This document shows, piece after piece, positions 35,043 through 44,109 of a DNA stretch of 64,000 nucleotides. The stretch comes from Flavimaribacter sp039888615. GTDB taxonomy: Bacteria > Pseudomonadota > Alphaproteobacteria > Rhizobiales > Rhizobiaceae. The notes below the pieces were generated by a model. The model did not search any database, was not told the origin of the DNA, and saw only the letters and a program-made list of their open reading frames with translations. The position numbers were made by a program, and so were the translations under genes. Position 1 is the first letter of the stretch. Every line of letters starts with the position of its first letter. Where the stretch lies: the NCBI GenBank assembly GCA_039888615.1, contig JBDQQS010000009.1. One strand, written 5' to 3'.

Positions 35043-35321
35043 TTAAGCCACGGCCTTCGCCACCATGTCGGGATGCCGGGCGATCACGCGCACATAGGCG
35101 ATTGCGAAGTCGGGGGCGGTCGCCCGCGCCTGCTCCCAATCCCGCAGCGTGCCGACGGGAACCCGAAAACGGCTGGCGAATTCGGCTTGCGACAAGCCCA
35201 ATCCGGTCCGCGTCTTGCGGATCAGCCGGGCGCGTTGGGCGCGGTCGAGCGCATCCGCCGTCACGTCGAAATCTTCCGCATCCGACGGATCAGCAGGAAG
35301 AATGATATTCTTTTTCTTCAC
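35043..35321 (-). CDS. HTH (XRE/BrnA-like) antitoxin
   Basis: 92 residues. A helix-turn-helix region (RTGLGLSQAEFASRFRVPVGTLRDWEQAR, about residues 48-76) follows an acidic N-terminal arm (ILPADPSDAEDFDVTADALDRA). It is the short XRE-type antitoxin often paired with BrnT-family toxins in alphaproteobacteria. The start is GTG 35319-35321, with AAGGAG about 9 nt upstream; it overlaps the 3' end of the toxin frame by 32 nt, the usual toxin-first order. It probably represses its own operon. Confidence 0.8.
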   Translation of the reverse strand: MKKKNIILPADPSDAEDFDVTADALDRAQRARLIRKTRTGLGLSQAEFASRFRVPVGTLRDWEQARATAPDFAIAYVRVIARHPDMVAKAVA

Positions 35322-35542
35322 CGTTGTTGCTCCTTCTAACGGAAATGAAGCGGGGCAAATCATCCCGCCAGACAAACACGCCGGTAAACAGTTTCTCGTC
35401 GACCATGCCAATCACCTTGAACCGTTCCTCGCCATCCTGCTTGCGGATGGAGGGAATGATCAGATGGTTGTCGTCCTCGAAGATCGTGTTGCCGAACGCC
35501 AGTGACAGCTTGTGCTTGAGCACAATCGAACCTGTTTTCCAT
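35290..35542 (-). pseudogene. brnT: BrnT-like toxin, probably frameshifted at its N-terminus
   Basis: The main frame gives KHKLSLAFGNTIFEDDN, then GEERFKVIGMVDEKLF and PRFISVRRSNNGEEKEYH, which match the core and C-terminus of BrnT RNase toxins. The usual N-terminal MxxxFDWDPxKxxxN is not in this frame. The natural ATG (35540-35542) reads MENRFDC in another frame, as if a short deletion (not a multiple of three) had removed the DPxK segment just before LKHKLS. A TTG at 35548-35550 keeps the main frame but has no RBS. So the toxin is likely inactive, unless this is a sequencing error. Confidence 0.6.
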
Positions 35543-35553
35543 GTGCACAAATA

Positions 35554-35568
35554 TACGGAAATCCCGTA
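35554..35568 (-). promoter_or_regulatory. Dyad in the toxin-antitoxin promoter
   Basis: TACGG and CCGTA are inverted around AAATC, 12 nt before the natural toxin ATG, next to a TATAAG-like -10 box on the minus strand. The place fits an operator for the HTH antitoxin. Its role is inferred from position and symmetry. Confidence 0.4.
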
Positions 35569-35634
35569 CTTATATCTAGGTGATGTTTGCAGGACTTGCT
35601 CACTTGTCGGCTCCGACGTGATTGTTCTCCTCCC

Positions 35635-35686
35635 GCGCCGCGGACGCGGCGCTGCTGGATTGCGGGTCAGGCCCGCAATGAGGGCA
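35635..35686 (+). repeat. REP-like element type A, copy 2
   Basis: GCGCCGCG-GA-CGCGGCGC (35635-35652) and ATTGCGGG-TCAGG-CCCGCAAT (35659-35679), followed by GAGGGCA. It is a direct copy of the element at 34792-34843 with one substitution between the two palindromes. Confidence 0.85.
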
Positions 35687-35790
35687 AGGGAAGGGGCGTA
35701 GAGACAGCGAACTCGGCATCTGCGGACAGCCTGTGCGCAGCGATCTTGCGACGGCTTCTCGATGCATTCCCCTGCGGCGCCGCCCTATGG

Positions 35791-35820
35791 ATCGCGGATC
35801 TTCGTCCGCGATGAGGGAAG
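35791..35820 (+). repeat. REP-like element type B, copy 1
   Basis: ATCGCGGA and TCCGCGAT form an 8-bp stem around TCTTCG, followed by GAGGGAAG. The same 30 nt occur, unchanged, at 50126 and 50868. The stretch 35543-35984 has no gene that I can support; it holds this copy and type A copy 2. Confidence 0.85.
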
Positions 35821-35984
35821 AGAGGAAATTTGGCGTCGATACACAGCTTCGGAATTTGCCGCCAGGCAGGAGGAAATGTGTTTTCTCCCTCCTACAAACA
35901 TTCCACACACCGTGCTTTGGCGCGGGATCCGGATCGGGAGTGGCGTCTGCGCTGTGCATCAGACCATCGCCGGACGACGCCAGC

Positions 35985-37232
35985 CTATTTGAGGCCGATT
36001 ATCGAGCGCAGCTTTTCGCGCACGCGGCGGCCGAAATTGCGGGTTTCGTTGTAGAGGTGCAATTGTTTTGCGACCTGTCGGACTTCCCGGTCCTTCGCCT
36101 CGCTGAGGCCCACGATGACCGTGCTCATGGGCGAGCGTTCCCGCCATGAGCGGCTCATGACCGGGTGGTCCGGAACCGCGCAGGAATCCGTCATGTCGAT
36201 GTTCGGATCGTCGAGCAGCGTTTCGGTGAGATCCTCGACGAGAAGCTGGCCCGGAGAAAACTGGCTGTAGGTTTCGTCGAATGCGGTTTTCCAGGTATAG
36301 GCGGTGCCGTTCATCACAAAGACGATCATCGAAGCGATCGCGCGGCCGTCGAGATCGAGCGTGTGGATGCGCACATTGTCCTTGTCCGCAAGATTGGTGA
36401 TGGCCTCGCGGGTGAACGCCGCCCGGTAACGGTCCATGGCGAGCGCCGACCGGCGGCTGCCCTTCCAGCCGCTGGCTTCCAGCGTCAGGAACTCCTCGGC
36501 CCGTTGGCGGACCTCTTCCGGACTGCGGGCGACGTGATATTCAAGCTTGCCGAGCCCGGACAGCTTGCGCTTCTGCCGGCGATGCTCGCGGCGATGCTTG
36601 GCCGAGATCGTCTGTTCGAGATATTCCGCCGGCGGGACATCGCTTCGCAGCACGGGACGTTCGAAGGGATCGGTCTCGGCGATGGTGAGATTGCGGGAAA
36701 GCGCGACGCCGCGCAGCACGGAGGCGAACGGGCCGTCGCGGCGCAGATTGGGCAGGACGAGAATGGACGGCAGCCCCGATTCCGGACGGTTGATGGCATC
36801 GAACAGCCCGCCGATCGTTTCCGCGGCGTTCTCGCTGTCGAGCAGCGGCGTTCCGAGCGGGCCGAACGGATTGGACCAGGAGCGGATGATCGACGGACCC
36901 ACCGGTATTCCGGGCTTCTCGACCGAAAAGGGCATCAGGAAACGCAGCCGGCTGCGCGCCTCGTTGTCGTCGCGAATGACCATCAGGCGGATGGTCCGGT
37001 CTTCCAGGCGCGGCATGGCGGGGGCCAGAAACTGGGCCGAGAAGAAGACGTTGTCCTCCATCGCCCGCGCGGTCAGGAAATTCAGTTCCTCACGCAGATC
37101 GTAGCCGGCGGACGCAGGGTATACCTTCAGCGTGCGACCGGTCAGGCCGGTTTCCAGCGATTGCTCGAAATCCACCGGTTGCCTCGTCGCAGCTGGCTCC
37201 GCTGCGGGCCTGCTCCCGTCACGATCTTCCAT
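35985..37232 (-). CDS. GNAT acetyltransferase, CelD/BcsL-like
   Basis: About 415 residues. The C-terminal half contains a CelD-type GNAT domain (Acetyltransf_6), with the segments FLTLEASGWKGSRRSALAMD, IHTLDLDGRAIASMIVFVMNGTAYTWKTAFDETYSQFSPGQLL typical of that family; the N-terminal half is a related degenerate GNAT fold. These enzymes act in exopolysaccharide or cellulose-type export loci, and here the gene follows a polysaccharide flippase by 7 nt. I start at MEDRDGS (37230-37232), which avoids overlap with the flippase and has GAGAG upstream. Confidence 0.8.
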   Translation of the reverse strand: MEDRDGSRPAAEPAATRQPVDFEQSLETGLTGRTLKVYPASAGYDLREELNFLTARAMEDNVFFSAQFLAPAMPRLEDRTIRLMVIRDDNEARSRLRFLMPFSVEKPGIPVGPSIIRSWSNPFGPLGTPLLDSENAAETIGGLFDAINRPESGLPSILVLPNLRRDGPFASVLRGVALSRNLTIAETDPFERPVLRSDVPPAEYLEQTISAKHRREHRRQKRKLSGLGKLEYHVARSPEEVRQRAEEFLTLEASGWKGSRRSALAMDRYRAAFTREAITNLADKDNVRIHTLDLDGRAIASMIVFVMNGTAYTWKTAFDETYSQFSPGQLLVEDLTETLLDDPNIDMTDSCAVPDHPVMSRSWRERSPMSTVIVGLSEAKDREVRQVAKQLHLYNETRNFGRRVREKLRSIIGLK

Positions 37233-37239
37233 ATCTCTC

Positions 37240-38673
37240 TTATTGAGGGGTGTTAGCGCCATTGTGTTCTTGCCCGTTTTTTAGTTTATGTCTGGCCACG
37301 CCAATTCTCAATAACATTATAATATTCAATTCTTTCCGGACGATGAAAAACAGAAGCACGGTTTCGGCAATCATCGCGAACGCCGTTGCGGCGGCTGCGC
37401 CGACAATGCCGAGTATCGGTATGAGGACGAGATTCGCGCCGACATTGATTGTAAAGGCGACGGCGTAGACAGCGGCGCAGATCCGCTCGCGCCCGGCCAT
37501 GATCAGCAGCGCTTCCGCCGGTCCGATCGCGGCTTTCGCGAGGATTCCCGCAAGCAGCACGACCATGACCGGATAGCCGTCCGCGAAATCCGGGCCGAAC
37601 AGGGCGAGCAGCCAGGGGCCTGTCGCAAGAACTGCGAGACCGATCGCCAGCGACGGCCAGAACGTCCAGCGCGCGGCGTTCGATGCAAAGGCGGCAAGCG
37701 CCGGCCTGTCTTTGACCGCCACGAGTTCGGCGAAGCGCGGACCGGTTCCGGCCTTGACGGCGAAATAGGCGAAGTGAACCAGGGCCATGCATTTGGCGGC
37801 GGCGTAATAGGTGGCGACGCGCTCCGGCTCCAGGAAGAGACCGACCATGATCACGTCCGAATTGGTGAGCAGGTAATAGAAACCCTCGACCAGGAAGATG
37901 GGCAGGGCGACGCGGAGCCAGTGGCCGAAATGGACCTTCTTCTCGCCCTTTCCGAACCGGTTGCGCAGGCGGCGGCCGAGCACAAGGAATTGCCCGACGG
38001 TCGTCGCCGCCGCCGCGGCGAGGGCGGCCGTGATGGCGGTGACGGCGGAAGCGGAAAAGCCGACCAGAACGGCGATCGCGACAAAGAGCAGGATCAGGAT
38101 CGGGCGGATGATGAATGTGGGGCTGAGCGCATTGACAGGCCAGTTATTGGCGCGCGCCGCCCCATCGAGAATATCGCCCAGCGTGATGAGCGGCAGGGCG
38201 AAGGCGCCCAGAAACAGCGGCGCGACGTAATAGTGATCGACGCGATCGCCCAGAAGATAGAGGCAGACCATGCCGGCGACGCCGATCAGACCAGCCGACC
38301 CCGCGGCGAATAATTGCGCGGTGGCGATAATGCCGCGTAGTTCGGCGATGCGGTTTTCGGCGTTGTATTGCGGAATGAAGCGAATGAGCGCCGTCTGGTA
38401 GCCGAAACAGGCGAGATTGCCGAGGATCAGTACGAAAACCCAGACGAAGACATACACGCCGTACTCGAACTGGCCCATGATGCGGGCGAGAATGATCTGC
38501 GACAGGAAGGCGAGACCGGCGCTGAACACCCGGATCGCGAAGGCGATCATCGCCATGCGCTGCGCCTCGCCGCCATCGCCCTTGCCGCCGGCGAGGCGAA
38601 GCAGACGCGCAATCATCGTCTGCAACAGCGACTGTTCCGGCGCATCTGCCGGATTGTTGGGGTTTCGAGCCAC
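37240..38673 (-). CDS. Polysaccharide/oligosaccharide flippase (Wzx/MVF superfamily)
   Basis: 477 residues with about 12-14 membrane helices after a cytoplasmic start. The first helix region (FAIRVFSAGLAFLSQIILARIMGQFEYGVYVFVWV) is the standard RfbX/Polysacc_synt opening. Such flippases move lipid-linked sugars across the inner membrane. With the adjoining CelD-like acetyltransferase it makes a small two-gene surface-polysaccharide unit; no glycosyltransferase is nearby. The start codon is GTG. Confidence 0.87.
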   Translation of the reverse strand: MARNPNNPADAPEQSLLQTMIARLLRLAGGKGDGGEAQRMAMIAFAIRVFSAGLAFLSQIILARIMGQFEYGVYVFVWVFVLILGNLACFGYQTALIRFIPQYNAENRIAELRGIIATAQLFAAGSAGLIGVAGMVCLYLLGDRVDHYYVAPLFLGAFALPLITLGDILDGAARANNWPVNALSPTFIIRPILILLFVAIAVLVGFSASAVTAITAALAAAAATTVGQFLVLGRRLRNRFGKGEKKVHFGHWLRVALPIFLVEGFYYLLTNSDVIMVGLFLEPERVATYYAAAKCMALVHFAYFAVKAGTGPRFAELVAVKDRPALAAFASNAARWTFWPSLAIGLAVLATGPWLLALFGPDFADGYPVMVVLLAGILAKAAIGPAEALLIMAGRERICAAVYAVAFTINVGANLVLIPILGIVGAAAATAFAMIAETVLLFFIVRKELNIIMLLRIGVARHKLKNGQEHNGANTPQ

Positions 38674-38822
38674 TTTGGACGGTCACATCTCGCTGACGGC
38701 GCCGTATTGCGCAGCCGCTACCGTCTCATACCTTGTTTAAGAAACGGTTGGCTGCGTCCGGGCCTGTCCTCTCCGATCACTTGGGACCGAAGAGGCAAGA
38801 ACGTCTGCCGCATCAAGTAAAT

Positions 38823-41564
38823 CTAGGCGTAAGCGCCGTGGCAATGCTTGTATTTCTTGCCAGAGCCGCAGGGGCAGGGTTCGTTCCGGCCGACCTTGCC
38901 CCAGGTCGAGGGGTCGTTGGGGTCGCGTTCGGAGGCGGCCACCATTCGGCTGGGCGCCATCACGGCCGCGCCGCCGCCAAACGCCGGCGGCTCGGTGAAC
39001 TCGTCTTCGCCGGTCGTTGCGTCGATATGGTGCGCTTCCATCGTGTCCGGTTCGTGCGGCTGCGGCGCATCGGCGGCCTGCTGAACGATTTCGACGCGCA
39101 TGAGTTGACCGGTGACATGCATTCGCAGCTGCGACAGAAGAGTCTGGAAAAGCTCGAACGCCTCGCTCTTGTACTCCTGCAGCGGATCGCGCTGGGCCAT
39201 GCCGCGGAAGCCGACGACCGAACGCAGATGGTCGAGATTGACCAGGTGTTCACGCCAGAGGTTATCAAGGGTCTGAAGCACGACGGACTTTTCGACATAG
39301 GCCATGGTTTCCGGCCCGTAGCGCTCGGTGCGTTCCGTCGCCGCCTTGTCGGCTTCCGCCGTCAGGCGTTCGCGGATGTCGTCCTCGGCGATGCCTTCCT
39401 CGGCCGCCCATTCCTCGATCGGCAGGTCGAGATTGAGATACTGGGCGACTTCCTGCTTGAGAGCGGCAGTGTCCCACTGTTCCGCATAGGCCTTTTCCGG
39501 AATGTGCCGGTCAACGAGCGTGTCGATGACTTCATGGCGCATTTCGGCGACGTCTTCGGTCACGTCTGCGGAATCCATCAGTTCGAGGCGCTGTTCGAAG
39601 ATGACCTTGCGCTGGTCGTTCATCACGTCGTCGAATTTCAGGAGGTTCTTGCGGATGTCGAAGTTGCGCGCCTCGACCTTCTTCTGCGCGCGCTCCAGAG
39701 CCTTGTTGATCCACGGATGGACGATCGCCTCGCCTTCCTTGAGGCCTAGTTTCTGCAGCATGCCGTCCATACGGTCGGAGCCGAAGATGCGCATGAGATC
39801 GTCCTGCAGCGACAGGAAGAACTTGGAGCGGCCCGGGTCGCCCTGTCGTCCGGAACGGCCGCGCAACTGATTGTCGATGCGGCGGCTTTCATGGCGCTCG
39901 GTCGCAAGCACGTAAAGGCCGCCGGCGGACTTTGCCTGGTCTTTCAGCTTCTGGACTTCCGCGCGGATTTCGGCGGTTTTCTTCGCCCGCTCCGCCTCGT
40001 CGTCGACGCCCTGCAGTTCCTGCTCGAGGCGCATCTCGACATTGCCGCCGAGCTGGATGTCGGTGCCGCGGCCGGCCATGTTGGTGGCGATGGTGATCGA
40101 TCCCGGCACGCCGGCCTGGGAGATGATGTGGGCTTCCTGTTCGTGATAACGGGCGTTCAGAACCTGGAAGTCCTTCACGCCCGCCTCCTTGAGGAGGGTC
40201 GCCAGCGCTTCCGATTTTTCGATCGAGGTGGTGCCGACGAGCACCGGCTGCATCTTGTTGCGGGCGGCGGTGATCTCCTCGATGATCGCCTTGTATTTTT
40301 CCTCGGTGGTGCGATAGACCTCGTCGTCCTCGTCTGCGCGGGCGATCGGCAGGTTGGTCGGCACCTCGACCACTTCGAGCCCGTAGATGTTGCCGAACTC
40401 TTCGGCCTCCGTCGCCGCCGTGCCCGTCATGCCGGCGAGCTTGGTGTACATGCGGAAATAGTTCTGGAAGGTGATCGAGGCGAGCGTCTGGTTTTCCGGC
40501 TGGATCTTGACGTGTTCCTTGGCCTCGAGCGCCTGGTGCTGGCCTTCCGAATAGCGCCGCCCCGGCATCATGCGGCCGGTGAATTCGTCGATGATGACGA
40601 TTTCGTCATTGCGAACGATATAGTCCTTGTCGCGGGTGAACAGCCGGTGGGCTTTGAGCGCATTGTTGACGTGATGGACGATCGCGACGTTCTCGATGTC
40701 GTAGAGCGACTCGCCTTTCAGAAGCCCGGCTTCCTTGAGCATATTCTCGAGATTTTCGGTGCCGTCCTCGGTGAAGCTCGCCGAGCGCTGCTTTTCGTCG
40801 ATCTCGTAGTCGGTTTCCGAAAGCTTCGGAATGAAGGCGTCGATCGTGTTATAGAGTTCCGAACGGTCGTCGAGCGGGCCGGAAATGATCAGCGGCGTGC
40901 GCGCCTCGTCGATCAGGATCGAATCCACCTCGTCGACGATGGCGTAGTGGTGGCCGCGCTGGGCCATGCTCTGGCGATCATACTTCATGTTGTCGCGCAG
41001 ATAGTCGAAGCCGAGCTCGTTGTTGGTGGCGTAGGTGACGTCGGCGGCGTAGGCCGCGCGTCGGGCGTCGTCGTCCATGCCGTGCACGATGGTCGCGGTC
41101 GTCATGCCGAGAAAGGCGTAGACCTGTCCCATCCATTCGGCGTCGCGCTGGGCCAGATAGTCGTTGACGGTCACGACGTGGACGCCCTTGCCTTCGAGCG
41201 CGTTGAGATAGACCGGCAGGGTGGCGACCAGCGTCTTGCCTTCACCCGTCTTCATTTCGGCGATGGAATTTTCGTGCAGGATCATCCCGCCGATCAGCTG
41301 CACGTCGAAGGGCCTGAGGCCGATAACCCTGCGGGCGGCTTCTCGCACGGTGGCGAAAGCAGGCACAAGGAGATCGTCGAGCTTGGCGCCGCCGGCGAGC
41401 TGCTCGCGGAACATGTCGGTTCGCGCCGCGAGGTCGCCGTCTGACAGCGCCTGGATTTCCTCTTCGAGCGCGTTGATGGCGTCGACGCGGGGTTGATAGG
41501 CGCGGACGCGTCGGTCATTCGACGATCCGAAAATTTTCCTGGCAAGATTGCCGAAGCTGACCAT
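38823..41564 (-). CDS. secA: Preprotein translocase ATPase SecA
   Basis: 913 residues, full length. The first nucleotide-binding site has MKTGEGKTLVATLP (Walker A, near residue 100) and the DEAD-like DEVDSILIDEARTP. The second has NMAGRGTDIQLGG and QLRGRSGRQGDPG. The C-terminus ends in the zinc and SecB-binding motif EPCPCGSGKKYKHCHG. It drives Sec-dependent export. I start at MVSFGNLARKIFG; an in-frame start 16 codons earlier has no RBS. A parvulin gene is divergent, 392 nt away. Confidence 0.97.
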   Translation of the reverse strand: MVSFGNLARKIFGSSNDRRVRAYQPRVDAINALEEEIQALSDGDLAARTDMFREQLAGGAKLDDLLVPAFATVREAARRVIGLRPFDVQLIGGMILHENSIAEMKTGEGKTLVATLPVYLNALEGKGVHVVTVNDYLAQRDAEWMGQVYAFLGMTTATIVHGMDDDARRAAYAADVTYATNNELGFDYLRDNMKYDRQSMAQRGHHYAIVDEVDSILIDEARTPLIISGPLDDRSELYNTIDAFIPKLSETDYEIDEKQRSASFTEDGTENLENMLKEAGLLKGESLYDIENVAIVHHVNNALKAHRLFTRDKDYIVRNDEIVIIDEFTGRMMPGRRYSEGQHQALEAKEHVKIQPENQTLASITFQNYFRMYTKLAGMTGTAATEAEEFGNIYGLEVVEVPTNLPIARADEDDEVYRTTEEKYKAIIEEITAARNKMQPVLVGTTSIEKSEALATLLKEAGVKDFQVLNARYHEQEAHIISQAGVPGSITIATNMAGRGTDIQLGGNVEMRLEQELQGVDDEAERAKKTAEIRAEVQKLKDQAKSAGGLYVLATERHESRRIDNQLRGRSGRQGDPGRSKFFLSLQDDLMRIFGSDRMDGMLQKLGLKEGEAIVHPWINKALERAQKKVEARNFDIRKNLLKFDDVMNDQRKVIFEQRLELMDSADVTEDVAEMRHEVIDTLVDRHIPEKAYAEQWDTAALKQEVAQYLNLDLPIEEWAAEEGIAEDDIRERLTAEADKAATERTERYGPETMAYVEKSVVLQTLDNLWREHLVNLDHLRSVVGFRGMAQRDPLQEYKSEAFELFQTLLSQLRMHVTGQLMRVEIVQQAADAPQPHEPDTMEAHHIDATTGEDEFTEPPAFGGGAAVMAPSRMVAASERDPNDPSTWGKVGRNEPCPCGSGKKYKHCHGAYA

Positions 41565-41956
41565 GCAAATGGTCCTTTCTCGTATGTCAGTCAGGACTCG
41601 GGGCCGCTGCAAGGCGCATCAGGCCCAGAATACAAGGATGCATAACGCGGATCCGCCCGAAACCGAACTGGACGCAAAGTTGCGTGACAGATAAGAGTGG
41701 GTTTGAACGTTGTCAACGCCGCTGTTCGGGCTGGGTCGGACCACATCCCGCCCGCTGCGGACGGGAATCCGGTCGCGGCGCCCCGATGGTCGCAGATGGA
41801 CGATTTTTCCGCGCCGCCTGTTGGATTGTCGCCGAACGGGCGCTATACCCGATTTGACGATCAGGCCCGCAAAGGAACGAATTGCGGCGTGAATGATTCT
41901 CCGGGAGCGACGTTGTCGTCTGTCTTGCGTACTTCAACCATGAAAGGTCATCCATA
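41565..41956. other. Intergenic region between secA and the parvulin gene
   Basis: This 392-nt divergent spacer must hold both promoters. I find no gene with a family resemblance. Just before the parvulin start there is a five-codon frame, ATGAAAGGTCATCCA-TAA, the stop of which overlaps the parvulin ATG (TAATG); it may couple translation, but could be chance. No convincing sigma70 boxes or terminator were identified. Confidence 0.4.
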
Positions 41957-42841
41957 ATGACGATCAAATCGCCGCTTCGCACCGGATTGCTGGCAGCCGG
42001 ACTTTTTTGGACACTCGCCGCCGGCGCACAGGAGCCTCAAGATCGCGTGATCGCGACGGTGGGCGGCGAGCCCGTGTATGAATCCGAGCTCGTCTTCGCC
42101 GAAGGCGATCTCGATCCGCAGTTCGCGCGGCTTCCGGAACAACAGCGCCGGGCCGCGGCCCTGTCGGCGCTCATCGACATCAAGGTGATGGCCGACCAGG
42201 CCGAAAAGGCCGGTCTTGCAGAGGGCGGCGCATTCGAGCGGCGCATGCAGTTTCTGCGCGACCGCACATTGCACAACGAGTTCTTCCGCAAGGAAGTGAT
42301 CGAGGGATTGTCCGAAGCCGATGTGAGAGCACGCTACGAAAAGGAAATCGCGGCGCAGCCGGGCGAACATGAGGTCAAGGCGCGGCATATTCTCGTCGAC
42401 AGCGAGGAGCAGGCCAAGGCGATCATCGCCGAACTGGAAGCCGGCGCCGATTTCGAGGAACTGGCCAAGGAGAAATCCACCGGACCCAGCGGACCGCAGG
42501 GCGGCGATCTCGGCTATTTCACCCGGGGACGCATGGTGCCGGAATTCGAAGAAGCGGCGTTTGCGCTCGAACCCGACGATTTCACCAGGGAGCCCGTGAA
42601 GACCCAGTTCGGCTGGCACGTGATCAAGGTCGAGGAAAAGCGCGACGCGGCGCCGCCGGCTTTCGAGGAGGTTGTCGAACAAATCCAGCGCGTTCTCTTG
42701 CAGGAACAGTACATGGCCCTGCTGGACAAGGCGCGCGAAGGGGTCGAGATCGACGTCCAGGACGCGGAGCTCAAGGCCCTGTTCGATGCAGTCAACGCCG
42801 AGGCCGCCGCTGCTGAAGGTTCTGGCGACGACACGAAGTAA
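41957..42841 (+). CDS. Periplasmic parvulin-type peptidyl-prolyl isomerase
   Basis: 294 residues. A signal peptide (MTIKSPLRTGLLAAGLFWTLAAGAQ) leads into a SurA-N-like helical region, then a PpiC rotamase domain at about residues 135-230 with the marks VKARHILVDSEEQAKAI, GDLGYFTRGRMVPEFEEAAFAL and KTQFGWHVIKVEEKR. It helps fold exported proteins, which suits its position divergent from secA. A Glu/Ala-rich tail follows. argJ starts 29 nt downstream. Confidence 0.9.
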   Translation: MTIKSPLRTGLLAAGLFWTLAAGAQEPQDRVIATVGGEPVYESELVFAEGDLDPQFARLPEQQRRAAALSALIDIKVMADQAEKAGLAEGGAFERRMQFLRDRTLHNEFFRKEVIEGLSEADVRARYEKEIAAQPGEHEVKARHILVDSEEQAKAIIAELEAGADFEELAKEKSTGPSGPQGGDLGYFTRGRMVPEFEEAAFALEPDDFTREPVKTQFGWHVIKVEEKRDAAPPAFEEVVEQIQRVLLQEQYMALLDKAREGVEIDVQDAELKALFDAVNAEAAAAEGSGDDTK

Positions 42842-42870
42842 TCCGGCCTCCCTCTGGAAACGACCCCGCC

Positions 42871-44103
42871 ATGACCCACAAGGTTTCGCCACTCGCACCT
42901 TCGATGATCACCACGACGCCGCCGCTCGACGGCGTGCGCATCGCGACCACGGCCGCCGGGATCAAATACAAGGGGCGGACGGACCTTCTGGTGATGTGTT
43001 TCGACGAACCGGTTTCGGTGGCGGGCGTCTTTACCAGGTCGCTGTGCCCGTCGGCGCCGGTTGATTTCTGCAGGCGCAATCTCGACGGCGGCAAGGCGCG
43101 TGTGCTTGTCGTCAATTCGGGCAACGCCAACGCCTTTACCGGCAAGAAAGGCAACGAAGCGGCGGAACTGACCGCGCAGGCCGCCGCCCGCGCCGTCGGC
43201 TGTTCGACCAGCGAAGTGTTTCTCGCATCGACCGGGGTGATCGGCGAGCCGCTGAACGCTTCGGCGTTTGCGCATGTGCTCGCCGAAATGGTTGGCGGGG
43301 CGCAAGCCGATCGCTGGGAATCGGCGGCGCGCGCGATCATGACGACGGACACCTATCCGAAGCTGACCACCTGCACCGTGAAAATCGGCGACAAGGACGT
43401 CACCATCAACGGCATCGCGAAGGGCGCAGGCATGATCGCGCCCGACATGGCGACGATGCTCTCCTTCATCTGCACGGACGCGGATATCGCGCCGGATGTG
43501 CTTCAGTCGCTGCTTTCAAAATCGACCGGGCCGACCTTCAACTCCATTACAGTCGACAGCGACACCTCGACGTCGGACACGGTGCTGCTCTTCGCCACGG
43601 GTCGCTCGGGCGCGCCGCGGATCACCGAGGCCTCGGACAAGCGTCTGAGGGCTTTCCGCAAGGCTCTGGAAAGCCTGATGCGCGAACTTGCGCTGCTGAT
43701 CGTTCGTGACGGCGAAGGCGCGACAAAACTGGTGGAAATCACCGTCACCGGCGCTGCGAGCGGCCGGGCGGCCAAGCGCATCGCCATGTCGATCGCCAAT
43801 TCGCCGCTGGTCAAGACGGCGGTCGCCGGCGAGGACGCCAATTGGGGCCGCATCGTCATGGCTGTCGGCAAGGCGGGCGAGAAAGCCTTGCGCGACAAGC
43901 TGGAAATATGGTTCGGGGACGTGCGGGTGGCCATGTATGGCGAACGCGATCCGGACTACAGCGAAGCAGCGGCTTCACAGGTGATGAAACGTCCGGAAAT
44001 TCCGGTGAAGGTCGATGTCGGCGTTGGCAAGGGCAGGGCGACTGTCTGGACGTGCGATCTGACCAAGGAATATGTTGCAATCAATGGCGATTACAGGAGT
44101 TGA
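42871..44103 (+). CDS. argJ: Bifunctional ornithine acetyltransferase/N-acetylglutamate synthase
   Basis: 410 residues. The autocatalytic cleavage site is at Thr195 in DMATMLSF, giving alpha and beta chains. RVLVVNSGNANAFTG and the C-terminal DLTKEYVAINGDYRS are conserved ArgJ segments. It recycles the acetyl group from N-acetylornithine to glutamate in arginine synthesis. The parvulin gene precedes it and a GNAT gene follows after 6 nt, an order common in related genomes. argH is in the same window but 32 kb away. Confidence 0.96.
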   Translation: MTHKVSPLAPSMITTTPPLDGVRIATTAAGIKYKGRTDLLVMCFDEPVSVAGVFTRSLCPSAPVDFCRRNLDGGKARVLVVNSGNANAFTGKKGNEAAELTAQAAARAVGCSTSEVFLASTGVIGEPLNASAFAHVLAEMVGGAQADRWESAARAIMTTDTYPKLTTCTVKIGDKDVTINGIAKGAGMIAPDMATMLSFICTDADIAPDVLQSLLSKSTGPTFNSITVDSDTSTSDTVLLFATGRSGAPRITEASDKRLRAFRKALESLMRELALLIVRDGEGATKLVEITVTGAASGRAAKRIAMSIANSPLVKTAVAGEDANWGRIVMAVGKAGEKALRDKLEIWFGDVRVAMYGERDPDYSEAAASQVMKRPEIPVKVDVGVGKGRATVWTCDLTKEYVAINGDYRS

Positions 44104-44109
44104 GGTTTC

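Noticed and set aside
31500..36000. Insertion sequence or prophage in the accessory stretch
   Set aside because: No transposase, integrase or phage structural gene is visible; only AT-rich cargo and REP-like palindromes.
39891..41444. 517-residue plus-strand frame opposite secA
   Set aside because: Shadow of secA; composition is typical of antisense translation and no RBS precedes it.
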